A DNA stretch of 64,000 nucleotides from Dicaeum eximium. Lineage: Eukaryota > Chordata > Aves > Passeriformes > Dicaeidae. Positions within the stretch are counted from its first letter, which is position 1. Every line of letters starts with the position of its first letter. The stretch lies in NCBI GenBank assembly GCA_013396995.1, contig VWZP01003840.1, positions 97,763 through 161,762 on the forward strand, given 5' to 3'. The position numbers and the translations under genes were made by a program. Shown in pieces: positions 37,287 through 50,730 of this stretch. Below the pieces are notes generated by a model. That model was not told the DNA's origin. It searched no databases and saw only the letters and a program-made list of their open reading frames with translations.

Positions 37287-40021
37287 TTAAAAGGGAATTT
37301 TTTATTCTACCACAACCTAGTACTTTAGTCCTGAAGGGGGCTGCTATAAATATAGCATGGACTTCATCTATTGGCCCTTCCTTGCTGGTTTTCTTTCAAT
37401 ACATTTTACTGCACTGAATTGAACTTTTCAAATTCTCGCCCATTAAAAAAAGCTTTTGGACTGCAGAGTTTACATGCACCGCACTCTTCTATTTACATCA
37501 ACTCCTGTATAGAAAAAAAATAGTTTAGACACCTGCAGTCATAAAAAGTAATTTCTATCTCTTTTCTCTTGGACTTATTGTTGTATTATCTGTCATCTTG
37601 TCTGCGTTTGAATAGATGTTCAGTTTCTTACTTTTCCATTGTTACAAGTCTGAGAAAATTACCCTTGCTGATATGTGATAGAAATGGATCCTCATTACAT
37701 TTATTCTTGGAGCGTCACGCGTTGTGATGAAATTGCAGTGACAAGTCCAAGGGCAATCAAAAGAGGTGCCGGGGCCTTGGGATGGCTGGTGGAGAGGTAA
37801 AGAGCACAAGCAGTGAGTCCTGCCAGCTGCAGAGGGTGGTGTTGGAAGGGGCAGGCAGAGCCCTCTGACAGGTGACAGGCTCGGTGGCTGCTGTCATCAG
37901 GAGAATTTTGGGTTCTTCACTCATGGGTTGGTCTGTATGACACCAGGCCTGCTGGCAAGAGACAGGGTACAGCAGTCTGAAAGGGGTAAAAGGATCTTCA
38001 TGTAAGAGTCAGCAGGGCTTACTGAAATAGGCTGAAACTAGATTTGATGGGGGAAGGGGTAAAGCCAGGCTTGGTAGTGACAAGCCATGGGATGGCATGT
38101 CAGTGATCAAGGGGTAAAATAAATTGATTTTGAACACTCTTGAGAGTCATGGAACCAAGAGCTGCAAAATTCACACTGCTAGAGCCAAACTCCTGTCTAG
38201 CCATGAGTGTGTTTCTGATAGGATTTAGATGCTATAAAATATAGCCCATGCCATTGACTAAAACTTAGACTGTAAGTGCAAACAGCCTATAAAAATGTCC
38301 TGTCAAGGAGAGAGCTTTCCCTTTAGAATATACAGCAGTTTTGTTGAGGAAAGAAAACACAGTCTCACCTTCTGCAACAAGCAGAAAAAACAGCTATGGA
38401 AAGAATTTCAAGCTCTGAAGTGGGTTCCTTACTTTGGCTTTACAGTAATGGCTTTACTCTGGTCCAGACACTTAAATCACACATTTAAATTGCTGTTTCC
38501 CTATCACCAGAGCAATGATGATGACAGGACATAGCAGACTCCATTCATGGGTTGTCTTGAACTTTTCAGTGTATGTTTATTGTGATTCAATACTGAAAAG
38601 TTTTTTTTTAACATTTCCAATGAAAAAGAGGCTCTAAAAAGTTAGTTCCAAGTTTTTGTTTGCAACACAAACTGGAATGCTTGCTTTTACAGTGAAAAAT
38701 GAGTTCATTCAAGTAGAATTAAACAGCTGCTGCAACAACTGAGCAATAAAAGAAAATCTAGTGTTTAATTTTTCTATTTCAGGTGTTCTGTATTTAACAG
38801 TGGTTCACCTGTCACCCAGAAGCATAGAGATAAGATTCACCTGACTGATAAAACTGACACAGAGCTGAACTATGTTGAAAGATGACCCCTTTATGTCAGT
38901 TTTTTAAGCGCAGCCAGCGTGGTAGATTTTTGGAGAACTGAGGTCTCTCAGAATGTGTTCTGTTGAAAATTGTTGATATGAATGTGTCTGTTCATGGCAT
39001 GTTGCTGAAGGAGGCCAGGAGGTCACTGTGAGGAAGCCATTTCTTGTGTTTTGCCAGCAGGTCAGCCTGGCCATTGCCCCATCAACCTCACTTGGGAAGA
39101 ATTGCAGCAGCCTTGCCAAGCTTGCCTCAGTTTCAGAGATACCTGCCACATCTGGTAGCTGCAGCAGCAGCTTACCTCATTCTTTGTCTTAGTGATTTTC
39201 ATATTTTAAATGTATTCTACACACCTTAAAGTAACACCAAATTCACATCTGACTTCCTGCTCTTTCCTTTTCCCCCGACTGCTTTCCTGTTGGCACAACA
39301 AGCCCTTCTGGCACACAACACTGAGAAGGCAATTTAAAAGCAGGAGAACAAAGGTTTCACAATTTGAATTTCTCAGCTATGTACTTTATACAGAAGAGCA
39401 TGTTTGGCACATTTTCTATAGGGAGTGGACTGAAGCCTTCAGTCTGCTGTACATTGTTATAATGGGACTTGTCTCTTTATGTGATCTTTAATATTTATTT
39501 TATAAGTTAACATAATGAAGGCTGAAACTCTGTCATTGCTATTTATACTGTATTTGTGCTTTGAGATAAAAAAGAAAAGCATCTGCATGGAAAAGGCTTA
39601 TGGGAATGTTCATATACGAAGATTTTTCATCCTGGGGTATGAAATGCGTTATATAAAAAGCATCAAGAAATCTTAATCCTGCTTATGCTTCAGAAGTCCC
39701 CGCTGGGCTTTAAATTTTTCTGACAGTGGAGACTGAACTCTTTATGAAAACATTAAGGGTTAGAAAGGATTTTCACATTAAGTGAAATAAATAGTTGGAT
39801 TTTATTCCCAATGAGATTGTATTGAGTGACTTGATTCACCTATTGCTTTTATGCACTTTTCCTACAAGGATATAAACAGATAGGTGTGTCAGGTCTGCAA
39901 AGGAACCCTGTGTGGTAGAGAATCTTCCTTTAACTTCATCTTCTATTAAAGTATTTTACTGATCATACAAGTAGAATTGCAGCAGCAATTAGGTAATACT
40001 TGACATTTCTAAGATTATTAT

Positions 40022-40100
40022 TGGGGATGGTCCTATGCAGAGCCAAGCATTGGACTCGATGATTCTTGTGATTCCCTTTCTACTCAGCATATTTTGTGTT
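40022..40100 (+). mobile_element. Short CR1 LINE 3' tail, sense
   Basis: About 80 bp. ATGCAGAGCCAAGCATTGGA, then CTCGATGATTCTTGTG and a CATATTTTGTG end, parallels the last bases of the CR1 copy at 26.6 kb (AGCCAGGAGTTGGACTTGAA, GATGTTCTGTG). It is old and strongly truncated. Confidence 0.7.
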
Positions 40101-40715
40101 GTATATCTAGTTCTTCTCTTCCTTCCCCATATTACTTCTATATTAAAAAAATCTCCTCAGCTGACCAGCTACTTCTGCCCATTTTGCCCAATGTGCAGTA
40201 ATGTGTAACATGTATTCCATTATTTTATTTCTATTATGTAGGAGGATATTTAAAGAAAATAAAAAAACCCTGAGTATTTCTAGATACGAGCTAAAAATAC
40301 TATACTTAGAAGATTAATGTGATGGCTGTAATGTGAAAAAAATTACAGCAAAGGAACATTAGAGAAGGAACCAGTCATGCCAATTTTTAAGTCTGTTTTT
40401 TATTTTGTTTTCTAGGCTAAAGCTAATATGTTTTGTAACCTCTCTAAAATGTGTAGTGAAATCAGATAAATCTGAGTGATGGTTTCATAAAAGTAGTAAA
40501 TCTGGATAAATTAGTGCTGAATTTCATGATCTCATCAGGATTTTTTTTTCTTTTCGTTAATGAAAAGGTATTAAAATGCCAAGTAAACTCTCCCTTTGTT
40601 TCTGTTCATGCCCAAATACAAATGGGCATGGTTTTTGTTAAACACTTTTTACAGATTAACTTGTTTCTTACTGACATGCTTTGGTTTTTGTTTTGGGATC
40701 TGAATTAAAAGTTCT

Positions 40716-41234
40716 TGTGCTGGTTTTGGCTGGGGTAGAGGGTTTTTTTTGTTTGTTTGTTTGTTTTTTCCTCAGTAGGTGGTTTTGGGCTGTGCATTGG
40801 ATTTGTGCTGGAAGTGGTGAGGGGGTGAGGGTGCAGTAGGAGCAGGGAGGAGACAGAGCCAGGACAGGTGACCCCAAGTGACCAAGGGGATATCCCAGAT
40901 CTCGTGGCATCTGCTCAGCACATACAGCCAGGGGAAGAATGAGGAAGTGGAGATGTTTGGATTGATGGGTTTGGCTTCCCAAGTCACCATTAAGTGTGAT
41001 GGAGCCCTGTGTTCCTGGGAATGGCTGAACACCTGCCTGCCCAGGGGAAGCACTGAATGAATTCCTTGCTTTGTTTTGCTTTGCTTGTGTGCACAGTTCC
41101 TCCTTTACCCATTAAAGTCCTTTAGCTCAACCCACAGGTTTTGTTTCACTTGGGCTCTTTGATTATCTCCCCTGCCCCACTGGTGGGGGGGTTAAGCATG
41201 GTAGTTAGGTGCCAGCTGGGGTGCAAATACAGCA
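40716..41234 (+). mobile_element. Probable solo LTR of an avian endogenous retrovirus
   Basis: The roughly 520-bp block begins TGTGCTGGTTTTGGCTGGGG and ends near GTGCAAATACAGCA, so it has TG...CA limits. It contains blocks I associate with passerine LTRs: GACAGGTGACCCCAAGTGAC, 'GGGATATCCCAGATC', 'GGAATGGCTGAACACCTGCC', 'GAATGAATTCCTTGCTTTG', 'CTCAACCCACAGGTTTTGT', and a ...CCACTGGTGGGGG tail. ATTAAA at 41111 fits the LTR polyadenylation signal. No internal retroviral sequence follows, and no clear target duplication is visible with these limits, so the exact ends are uncertain. A (GTTT)n stretch at 40748-40766 has expanded inside it. Confidence 0.8.
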
Positions 41235-44200
41235 CTATTTAAGTCAGTTTTGATGAAAAATGTAATCTATGCCTGAGTTTTTCATCTGTGTGTGGGTGAC
41301 AGTGATTCTTGGCTGCCAGTCAGGACTTGCCTGCAGCTGTATGTCAGTCTGCTTGGAACTATATAATATCAGAGGTGATGCTAAACTCAAGTGGAGCTTA
41401 AAACACTTGTATGTAGTCTCCTTTGTCCTGTCACTTAGATGTGCTTCGACTGCAGGTCTAGGACATGTAGTTTGTAAAATAGTGTTGTCATTCTCTCTTT
41501 CTGGATTTGGGATTGTCCTGAGTGATAAAGTAAGGCACAGATGTGAGTATTAACACCAATTGCCTCTCCTCCCTGGGTACTCCAGATATTGTACATGTTT
41601 ACTCTTTCTGTTGCTCTTCAGAGCTGTCATTCTCTGTGTCAAACTGCTCTTACTGTGAATTTCATACTCAGTTATTGATTTTCTCTTCTAGAACTGATTC
41701 ATATTGAATTTATTTATTTCCTAGTGCTTCAGTGAGGGTTTTATTTCAGCTTTTACACTTCACTTGCTTATGAAATGCCTGTCTTGATGTTTATTTGTCT
41801 TTCCAGTCGTTACTGCTACTAGGAAACAGTGATGAGTAGTGGATTGGTAATCTGGCGTGGCTCTTGGGCTTTGATGCTTGGTTGGATTTTCAAAACAGAG
41901 CAATAACAGTTTGGAAAGAATATCCAGAAGAGAAGTAGGATTTCCTGTTTTTTGCATTCAGGCAGCAAAAAATACTCTTTTTTGCCCTTCTTTGCTTCCA
42001 AGCAGCCCTCCCTAAAGAGCAGGAAAAAATGCCATTTAGATCTTCAAACAATAGTTATATTTTCCTTTGACTGTATTGCCCAAATGAGTTCCAATGCAGA
42101 AACCTCTTTGCCCATTTGGAAGGTGTCTCTTGCAAGCAAGTGCAATGGGGGAAGTATAAAGAAACATTAGAAAATTCTAGCAAGGAAAATTGTTCTTGAG
42201 TGTCTTTAGTAGAATCAAGGAAACAAATAATAAGGCTTTTAGCCAGGTGTCTTCACCTGGAACCACTGAAATCACTCTTTGCCATCTGTCTGGCATTACT
42301 GGGATATGTTTGGAAGGATAGTTTAGGGGATTTGCAGCACAAAATGAGGTGATAATTTTTCTTTTATACCCTCTGCTTTCATATACAAGTCCTTGAGGAA
42401 GGGAGTATTTTTGATTGTATGTCCTTTTTCACTTATTCTGCCTGTTTTAACCTGAGCCCCTGCATTGATTCAGTGGCTGAGAGCTTCCTCCTGCTCTCCC
42501 CTACCCAAGTGCAGTTTGTACATCTATGCCAGGAATCTTGGATCAGTCAAGAAACAGCATTAATTACCTCATGCAGTAAATCCATTGAGATAGTTTGGAT
42601 AGGATTCACACCTTCACATAAGTGAAAGTTGTTTTTTCATCTAAAATGTTCCCTTCATTAGCAGTAGCCTTTGTCACATCAGGTAGAAACTAGCATCCTG
42701 CTACATGGAGCTCTTTCTTTTACATATCTCAAACTTCATCCTGTTTTCTACAACCACAAAATAGAGGGAGGCAAAATGCACTTCTGGTCATGATGTTCTG
42801 CAGTGTTGGGTTTGGCATTGCCATGTCCATTGTGCCTTTAACACAAGGGTAAAATGACTGAGCAGCACTTGACCAAGCTGACCTGTTCTGGCAGTGATGG
42901 GCCCTGCAGACCCCAGGGCAAGAGCTGAACCTACTCTTCAGGTTTTTTTAGTAGACACTTTTTTCAAAAGCTCCCCTTTTGAGCTCTGCTTTGGTGCTCA
43001 AATACTGACAGCAAATTACCTGAAAATGGCCCTTTTTTTCACTTAGATGTTGAAATTTGAAATCCAGTGGAGAAAGTCAGGAGAGACCACAACAGAAGTT
43101 GCACAAATGGTGTGTTAAGCTCTGAAATGCCTCAGCAGAATATGAAATTGCTTTCAATGTCCTTCTTAGCTGGAACATGCACAGAGATGGACTGCAGGAA
43201 CACAGGTGAAATAGTGTCCCCCAGGCTGGGAAGAGGATGATGTCCTTCCACAGTGCCTCCTTATATGTTCACTCTAAATTATTTTTCCTCCTCTCTAAAA
43301 ACTTCACAAGAAATACTTTGTGTTATTACTAGCATTTGGATGTAGGACTGCCTTAAAATTACTGCCTCTGTAGCCAGTAGTGCTAATGAGAGCCTCAGTA
43401 CTTTCTTTTCATATTTAAGGAATAGTTTAGTGAGATGATAAAATGGGCCAATTTAAGCAGTGATATTAAGTAGAATTCTTGCCTATGTTATGTTATTAAG
43501 ATTCCAGGTGTTTCTCATGTAAGAGCAGTAGCCCCAGGTGTTATTTGTAATTTATTCTTCTAAATGGCTGCTTTTAAAGTGGACACTGCGCTGTTCAAAA
43601 ACTTGAAGAGATTTTTCCTAGTTTAGAAAGAGAAATTTGTATTTCAGTGGAAAATAGGTTTATGTCTTTTAACTTACGTGTCTGAAATAAGCAGTGCACT
43701 TATCCAGGGCTTTCATTGTTTTTGCTGGCAATATCAAGAATAAAAGAGGGAGCATGTACAGATATTCACAAAATGACAGAACTCGCAGCTACCAGACATC
43801 TCTAATACTCATTTTGCACTGGTTTCTATTGTTATTCTTATGGGCCTATAAACAAAAGCACTTGTGGTTTGGTTTAGTTGGTTAAATTACAGGAATTTTA
43901 TGAATCAGGAGCATGTATGTATTTTCCAAGCTTCCAGTTTTCACTGTTTTCAGAGATGAAGATAGATATAAAGAGACAGGTGTAAATATATGAGTCAAGG
44001 TGTGGAACTGCTATTTTATCACTTTTGTTATTCCTTGCCACTTACAACTGTAGTTACCCACTGAGTCTTGATGTACTGGAGTTTAAAGCCAATTAAAATG
44101 CCAGACTTTTTTTTTTTTTCCTAAGAAACTTGTAGCAGACAAACAATTGAAAATAAAGTAATTAAAAGTAATTAAGTATAGAATGCTAAGCCTGTTGTTT

Positions 44201-45989
44201 TAGATGATGCTGTGGGGAAAAATGTTGTCTATACAAATAACATTACCAGTTTTCTCAGTCAGCCAAGCAGGATGAAAACAAAGAATGGTAGAGGCTAATA
44301 AAGATACACTATCTACAACTTTCTTCCTTACAACTTGTATTTGTTTCAGTGGCTGCCTCTACAGTTATACTGATACTGCAGTGTCTGCAGTAAACATTCA
44401 ACTGAATTCTCTGGCTCATGTTCTGAAGAGATTATAATTTTTTCTTGTGTAACTTAATAGTCCTTGTAGGATCCACAGGGTTCCTCCCTGTTGGTAGTGA
44501 GCTGATCACAGTTTGGAAAATGCAAACTGCTACTACTCTTTGACTTAAAAACGTGAGAATTGCAATTATTTCTTTGGTTGTCCTCACTTCGTTTGTTCTA
44601 AAAATGAAGTTAATATTCCTGTAGCATCAGGTTTACATTTTCACATTTTCTCTCCTCTTTAATTTTGCAAGAGAACATGGCTTGTACCATGCAAGTTTTG
44701 TATGTCAGAATCTCTACTAGCTTATTTTGAGGAGAAAGAGTAAAGATCTCCTGCCTTTCACTGAGAGTTTTACAAATGCCAGTCAGAGGTCCAGTAGGCT
44801 TGGATTATTTTGTCTCTGTTTTCTGGCACATAGATAAAAGTGTTAGTCATCTACCTCATGGTTTTTGCCTGCATTTAAATGACTTGCTTCACTCATCTCT
44901 TAGTTATTCTTGTGCCAGCCTTTATTCAGGAGAGAACAATCTGCATTAGGTTAATTATTTCTTACTGTATTTTTTTACAGTACTTGTTTTCTAAAAGTAA
45001 TTAGTAATATTAAAGGACTTAGTAATTTAGAAGAGGTTTTTGCTTAGTCTGTGCTCTCATCTAGGCATTTCTGTTTCCTTGTCTTTTTCCAACATTGCAT
45101 TTGTTCTTGAAAATGAAACAAAAAGCTTGATAAATGATGTTGTGTAAAAGAAATGCCAGCTTCAGCCTGTCAGGGTTCATTTAGACTGAAAAATGACACT
45201 GAAATTTCAAAATGCTGCTTCCAGAACTAATAAAAATGTCTCTAAGGGAAAACTTATTTATTTAATTCTCTGCTGCTAGATTTTGCTGGCAAACTTTGTG
45301 TTTAGCCAAATGACCCTGGGCAAGCTGAAAATGTATTTCAACAAAAGATGGACAGTAGTCCTGTTGGGATGGAGAAGAGCTAATGGATTGTGCTTGGAGT
45401 TCTGTTAAAACCCTCATACTGCTGATGGCCAATCACCCTGTTGTCATTGCAGTTTGATCATTTTTAATTACATCAGTTTATCATGCTGCCTGCATGAAAC
45501 CTTCCAGGGAACAGCTGGAGGCTTGTTGGGGGTGTGTGTAAGGAGAGAATCTCCTTCCTTTGTGGAAATAGCTCCTTAGCAGTTTTGAGAGGTTGCTGCC
45601 AGATATTACTTGTGGGAGGTGCAGGCTCACAGGCTGTAGATACACCTAGCAGACCAACCAAGTGAGATAGAATAAAAAATTTCAAGGACCCCTCTTCTTT
45701 GATATTGCCTCAGAGGAATATGAATAATTCCTGGCCACTCAAAAATGCACATTCTGCATTCCATAGGACTTCAGAGCCCTCTTTACTGTCTGAAAATTTG
45801 ATCACACTTTCCATCAACTTGCTGTTATAATCAGTAAGAATAACTTTAGGTTATGTGATAAAAATCTTCATAACTGGCTTGATGTAGACTAAAAGATATG
45901 TCATTTGAATTTTTGGGGCCTAAGAACTGTGTCTTCAAGTGAATGCTACTGATTTATCTCTTCTTTTGTAACATCAAGAGTTCCTGTAA
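41235..45989 (+). other. Intronic sequence, no gene recognised
   Basis: AT-rich, CpG-poor intron with only short chance open frames. No repeat family or RNA gene is recognised. Confidence 0.5.
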
Positions 45990-46244
45990 GAAAGGTGGGA
46001 CAGGTTTTTAGCAGGATCTGTTGTGATAGGACAAGGTATAATGTTAGATAGAAGGAAGAAGTGTTTTAGAATAAGGGTGGTGAGGCACTGGAGCAGTTGC
46101 CCAGAGAGGTGGTGGATATCCCATCCCTTGAATAGAAACATTCCAGGTCAACCTGATCTAGTTGAAGATATTCCTGCACATTGCTGGGGGTTTGGAATAA
46201 ACGACTTCTAAATGTTCCTTACAGCCCAAATCAATCTATGATTA
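45990..46244 (+). mobile_element. CR1 LINE 3' fragment, sense, diverged
   Basis: Matches the CR1 3' order: GGTTTTTAGCAGGATCTGTT, 'TGATAGGACAAGG', 'GGTGGTGAGGCACTGGAGCA', 'TTGCCCAGAGAGGTGGTGGA', then a diverged 'ACAGCCCAAATCAATCTATG' end. About 255 bp. More decayed than the 31.5-kb copy. Confidence 0.9.
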
Positions 46245-46295
46245 GACAGTTGCCCTCAAAAGGTTTCATTGTGTGTTCAAAGCTGTCGTGTTTTT

Positions 46296-46402
46296 TTTTC
46301 TAAAAAAAAAAAAAACCAACCAAAAATTTTAAAAAACCCTCAACAACAACAAAAAACACCCACAGGAAAAAAAAAGTGACTCAAGTCAAGTAAAAAAAGA
46401 AA
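46296..46402. repeat. A-rich low-complexity region
   Basis: Runs of A separated by CC, CAACAACAAC and similar short interruptions. It lies shortly after the CR1 copy but is not its tail. A simple-sequence region. Confidence 0.75.
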
Positions 46403-49400
46403 AAACCAGAACATTCAGGTAATAGCAGGCAAATTTCTTGTTCATCCTTTTGTTACCGCTTGACCGTGAGTTGTGGCTCTTCTTTTCTTGTCTGCCCATG
46501 TCCAGTGTGTAGTTTCACAACATATTGCCTATTAATACACTCACATCCCAGCATGTTCTCAGGTTTGCTGTGTCAGATTTAGGAACAGCAGCCTGGCCAG
46601 TAAGATGCATGCCAATGCAAGTGGCTGATGGGTCTCTGGTCCCTGGAAGCAAAGGCAGGAGAACAGCACTGCCACAAAAGGTCCAGACTCATAAGTCAAG
46701 CAGTGTTCAACCTCAAAGATTGTACAGTGTCTGTATGTACACAGGTGTATTTTTGAGTGCTTTGTCTTCCACATCCAAAATCTATAGGGTGAGCTTTGAT
46801 CAAAATGTCATGCTCTATCTAACGGTGTGGGCCAGAAATTGGCATTTTGTGCATTTTATTTTTAAAAACGGAATTTATTCCAAAAGCTGGAGTGATACTG
46901 CGAGGTGCCTCGAAAATAAATGAGTTGGCAAGTCCAGTTTTAATCTCAGTCTAGATGGAGCTACGGACAGCAAGTTCTAACATATGCTCCAACAATTATT
47001 AGTGCTGCTCTCCTGACAGTTTGCAAAACCAGTACCTAAAATTGTTAATTATGCTATTATGTAATGTACATTTAATGGTTCACAGAAGAAAGGCTACAAA
47101 TTCTATTATAAATTAATAATCATACTAAATTTTTAATAATGTCCTTACAGCAACTTTTACAAGTATGTTTTTTCATTATCATATTTGTTGCAAGCTTTGA
47201 TAAATTAATGGCACAAGTTATTGCAGTAATGCTAAATAAAGAGAAATTGTGTTCCAAATATAACTGTCATTTACTGCTTAAAATTTGAAAAATGTGCAGT
47301 GCAAAAGGATTCAGATATCAGACACCAAACACAAATGATGGGCTGTATATTTTCAGAGAGATGCAGCTTTTCTAAACTTGTGTGGTTTTGTACAGTATTG
47401 CTCTTCATGTTATTCTCAGCCTTAAACTGCAAACTGGCACTGTAAACCAGAAGCTACTGCAGTAACCCCAAATATTCAGGTAATTCAAGCAGAGTCCCCA
47501 AATGAGAGAATGTAGCAACCAGGGAGTAAACAGCTGAAATAAACACTGAATTTTAATATGACAGTCTCAAAACTCAGTGTTAAAAGGCAGTAGACCTGAT
47601 GGCCTGAAAATGAAGAGAGACAGGAGGCATTGCAGGGAGAATGAAGCTTCTGGTGGGACATTGTTTGTAGGCACTTAGCTGTCAAGCAGTGTTGCATCAG
47701 AACAAAAATATTGTAAGCATGAAGAACTGAGCTGGTATTGAAGCTTTAGCATGCTTATTTCCTCCTCTGTGCTGGTTTACAAATAAATATTTGAGAAATT
47801 TCAGTGTGATTCAGAGATCTGAGCTTGGGTCCTTCATAGTCAACCAAACCAAAACCCATTGTCTTTTTCATCTGTCTCTGGCCTCACTTTGACAATTCAT
47901 TAGATTTCCTTTTTCACAGCAGGCCAGATTATGGGGGAGAGAAGGGACAAGAAATGTTTTCTTCTGTAAAAGAACAGTATGGAAGTACTACTGGAGTGCT
48001 GAAGTCAAATGAAATTAAATATTCTGTTTATTTTTAATGAGCTATTTACAATCAAAAATGAAAACACTGAAGACCATACTGGCAAAGTCAAAGAAGTCTC
48101 CTGTAGGTGAGCTAATTTCACCATATGATAAAATAACATGTTTCTGCTGTGGCACTGAGTGATTGATAATGTCATGTGAGAACAAAGCAATTAGGTTAAT
48201 TTACACATTAATTAGTTTATTGCTTTCATTTTGTTTGGTCTCTAATGCCTTTGTTTAAAAAATGGAGCACGTGCTGTTGCAAGGCTTTAATTTCACTAAT
48301 TAGGTTGCAGGTGCAGACATTGCAAACACCTGCCTTGTGAGTGAAACTGTTCTGAGTTAATTCCAGCCCTCTGCTTGCTTGAGAGGACATCCCAAGGAAA
48401 CAGCACCAGGGCTCCCACAATGTATGGGCTTTCATCTCTGTATGTAGCTGGGAACTTTTCTGAAGTTATTGGCCTCTGTTAGTGCTGGGGGCAGTTTTTG
48501 TAAGTTAGTGTCTGGAGCTGTGCAGAGTTCAGGGCAGGAGGAGAGATTCTGAGCCTTTGGAAGGTGAGTGGGTCCTGAGAATTCTTTGTGCTTTTGAAGC
48601 TCTCAGGCTCTTTTATTTCATGATGGAGTGTGAGCTGTTTGCACTGCAGCAATGAACTAGCCCTGATGCTGGATTTCTTGTGTTGTGCTGTTACTTTTGT
48701 GTGAATCACGCTTCCATAGTGTTCCCCAAAACCTTTTGAGAAGAACACAATATAACCTTGAAAAAAAAAATGCTAGTAGATCAATATCTTCAAGAATGTA
48801 GTTGCATACATGGTCTGGATTTTTTCATAAATTATGTTCCTGAATCCATGACATGCTTTCATTTATTGGCCATAAAAGAGGGTTTAACATAAAAGCTCTT
48901 TTAATGTTAACATTAGGTTCCAACTGTTGTATGTGACAATGAAAAAGTATGGGTTTTAAAGTTGCAGTTTCCTCCTGATTTATTTATAGTTTTCTACATA
49001 CTGTAGGTGGATGGTATCCTCTGAATTTAGATGCAACTGTTTTCTACTCCTTATTCTAAAACTGCAGAGGGCAGGGAGAAGGGATACATTGGTTTCATCA
49101 TGTATTTTCACCAAAATAACAGTCCATTGTGTTGATTCCATTGAAGAGTATTGAAAAGTATCATCACTCAGCTGTGTTTGTAATTAGTGAATGTTTTGGA
49201 GATAATGTTCTATTACTGACTTTATATTTAATTAAATGAAAATGTAGAGTTAGTGCTGAATTTCAGGGTTACTAGCTGGAATTTTCTGAACACCCATACA
49301 GTTTTAACTACATAATTCTTGTACAGGGCATTCCTTAACTGCTCAGCTCCTCTGACATTTTATTTTTCTGAGTCTCTGCCATCTAATCCTGTTGGCATGT

Positions 49401-50660
49401 GCATTTTTGCTAATAGAGGGATATGTTTGGCTGTAGCATGTTAACCTGCAGGTTAACCTGATTGTTTAGATGTCTGTATCTGGTTTTAAGCCTGGGCATG
49501 GTCAGAAACCTAGACATTTCTATGATTGAGCTCAATCCAGAGTTCCCTGAGTCACCTGATGAGAGGGAAGACAGGCAGGGTTTGGGATGGAGGAAAAATG
49601 AGTAGAATGCTGAAGGTATTTTAGTAAATATTAATTGCACCTTTTGTAAATCCGTTATGCATGTCAGATGAACCTCTTGGCCAACACAAGCTATAATGAA
49701 TTGCTTGCTTGCTCCATGGAGGTGTTTTTAATACTTAACAGCTCATCAAAAGATAATATCTTTGGTTAGGCAGTAATAATATGATTAGGTGCTTCCCAGG
49801 TATTTAAAAAACAATTCAGACAGGTCTTAAAGTGAGTGGCTTGTCTCCTTTATAAAGTATATGAATTTTGCACGTAAATTTCTGGTCTCACTGAAAGTCT
49901 GTCTTTGTTTTAGCCATGTCTGTGAATTCTGCTTGGCAGTAAGCAAATATTCCTGCTGTCCTTTTAGTAGATTTGACTTTTTCTCTTAGCATACCTATCT
50001 TCTCACTAAGGCTTATATTGACAGTTCAGGACCTTCTTATGGAGCACAGAAAATCATTTGCCTTTTTCTTCTTTCATTAAAATACACATAATTTTGATCA
50101 GGATTTCATAAAGTTTCGATAGCAAAAAATACTATCTGTAGTAGGAAGCATTTGACAATTTGTTTTTAAGTAATGAAACCTAGTTAAGTAACTGAATGAA
50201 AGGAGTGTACTACTTGTTCTTCTTGGAAGGCAGTCATCAAATCCAATATCCATTGTACTTTTAAAGGGTTTTTTTTAACCTAGTAAAAGCATGAAAGTTT
50301 TTTGCTGCATCTGCACGTTTTCTAAAGGAAAGACCAAAGCATTCAGAGCAAAGGTGAAGAGGAATGTTGTTCTGATCTAGGAGGTGACAGTGACAAAACT
50401 GATTTCCCCCTCATTTTTTTCCCATTTCCCCCAACAGTATCGAGTTTTCTGAACACGTTTCAGTGCCTGTTGTTAATAGGTGATATCAAAATGTTGTGGT
50501 TCTAGTCCCAGGTCAGTTCATCTGTTCTGTGCAGTGAGATTGGGAGAGAACACCAAGTGTCTTGAGCTTTAGTCTGTACTGAGGCAACATCCAGTCAGAA
50601 GTGTGTAGTTTTTACAAACGCTGCCATGTCTGCAGGGAGATTTATCCTTTGTTCAAATAA
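46403..50660 (+). other. Intronic sequence, no gene recognised
   Basis: AT-rich intron. Around 47.03-47.28 and 48.17-48.34 kb it is dense in TTAAT/CTAATTA motifs, as often seen in conserved intronic enhancers, but conservation cannot be judged here. A 132-codon frame at 46525-46923 opens on TTG and has no recognisable domain. Confidence 0.45.
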
Positions 50661-50730
50661 AAGAATCAGAGGTTTGGAAGAGAGCTTTAAAGATCATCTA
50701 GTTCCAATTCCCCTGCTGTAGACAGGAACA
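50661..50730 (-). mobile_element. Short CR1 LINE 3' end, antisense
   Basis: AGAATCAGAGGTTTGGAAGA, then 'CTTTAAAGATCATCTAGTTC' and 'CCCCTGCTGTAGACAGGAACA', is the reverse complement of a CR1 terminus. Only about 70 bp remain. Confidence 0.8.

Larger units (their letters stand above)
36821..40021 (+). other. Intronic sequence, no gene recognised
   Basis: AT-rich intron apart from the A-rich tracts and the N-associated duplication listed separately. A GC-richer interval at 37.71-37.96 kb and one at 38.9-39.2 kb carry short open frames only and no family I can name. Confidence 0.5.

Noticed and set aside
46296..46402. Another G-poor stretch, considered as hypermutated
   Set aside because: It is a simple A-rich tract with no retroviral landmarks, so lack of G is explained by low complexity.
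46525..46923. 132-codon open frame on the + strand
   Set aside because: It opens on TTG and has no recognisable domain and no exon-like splice borders. Probably chance.
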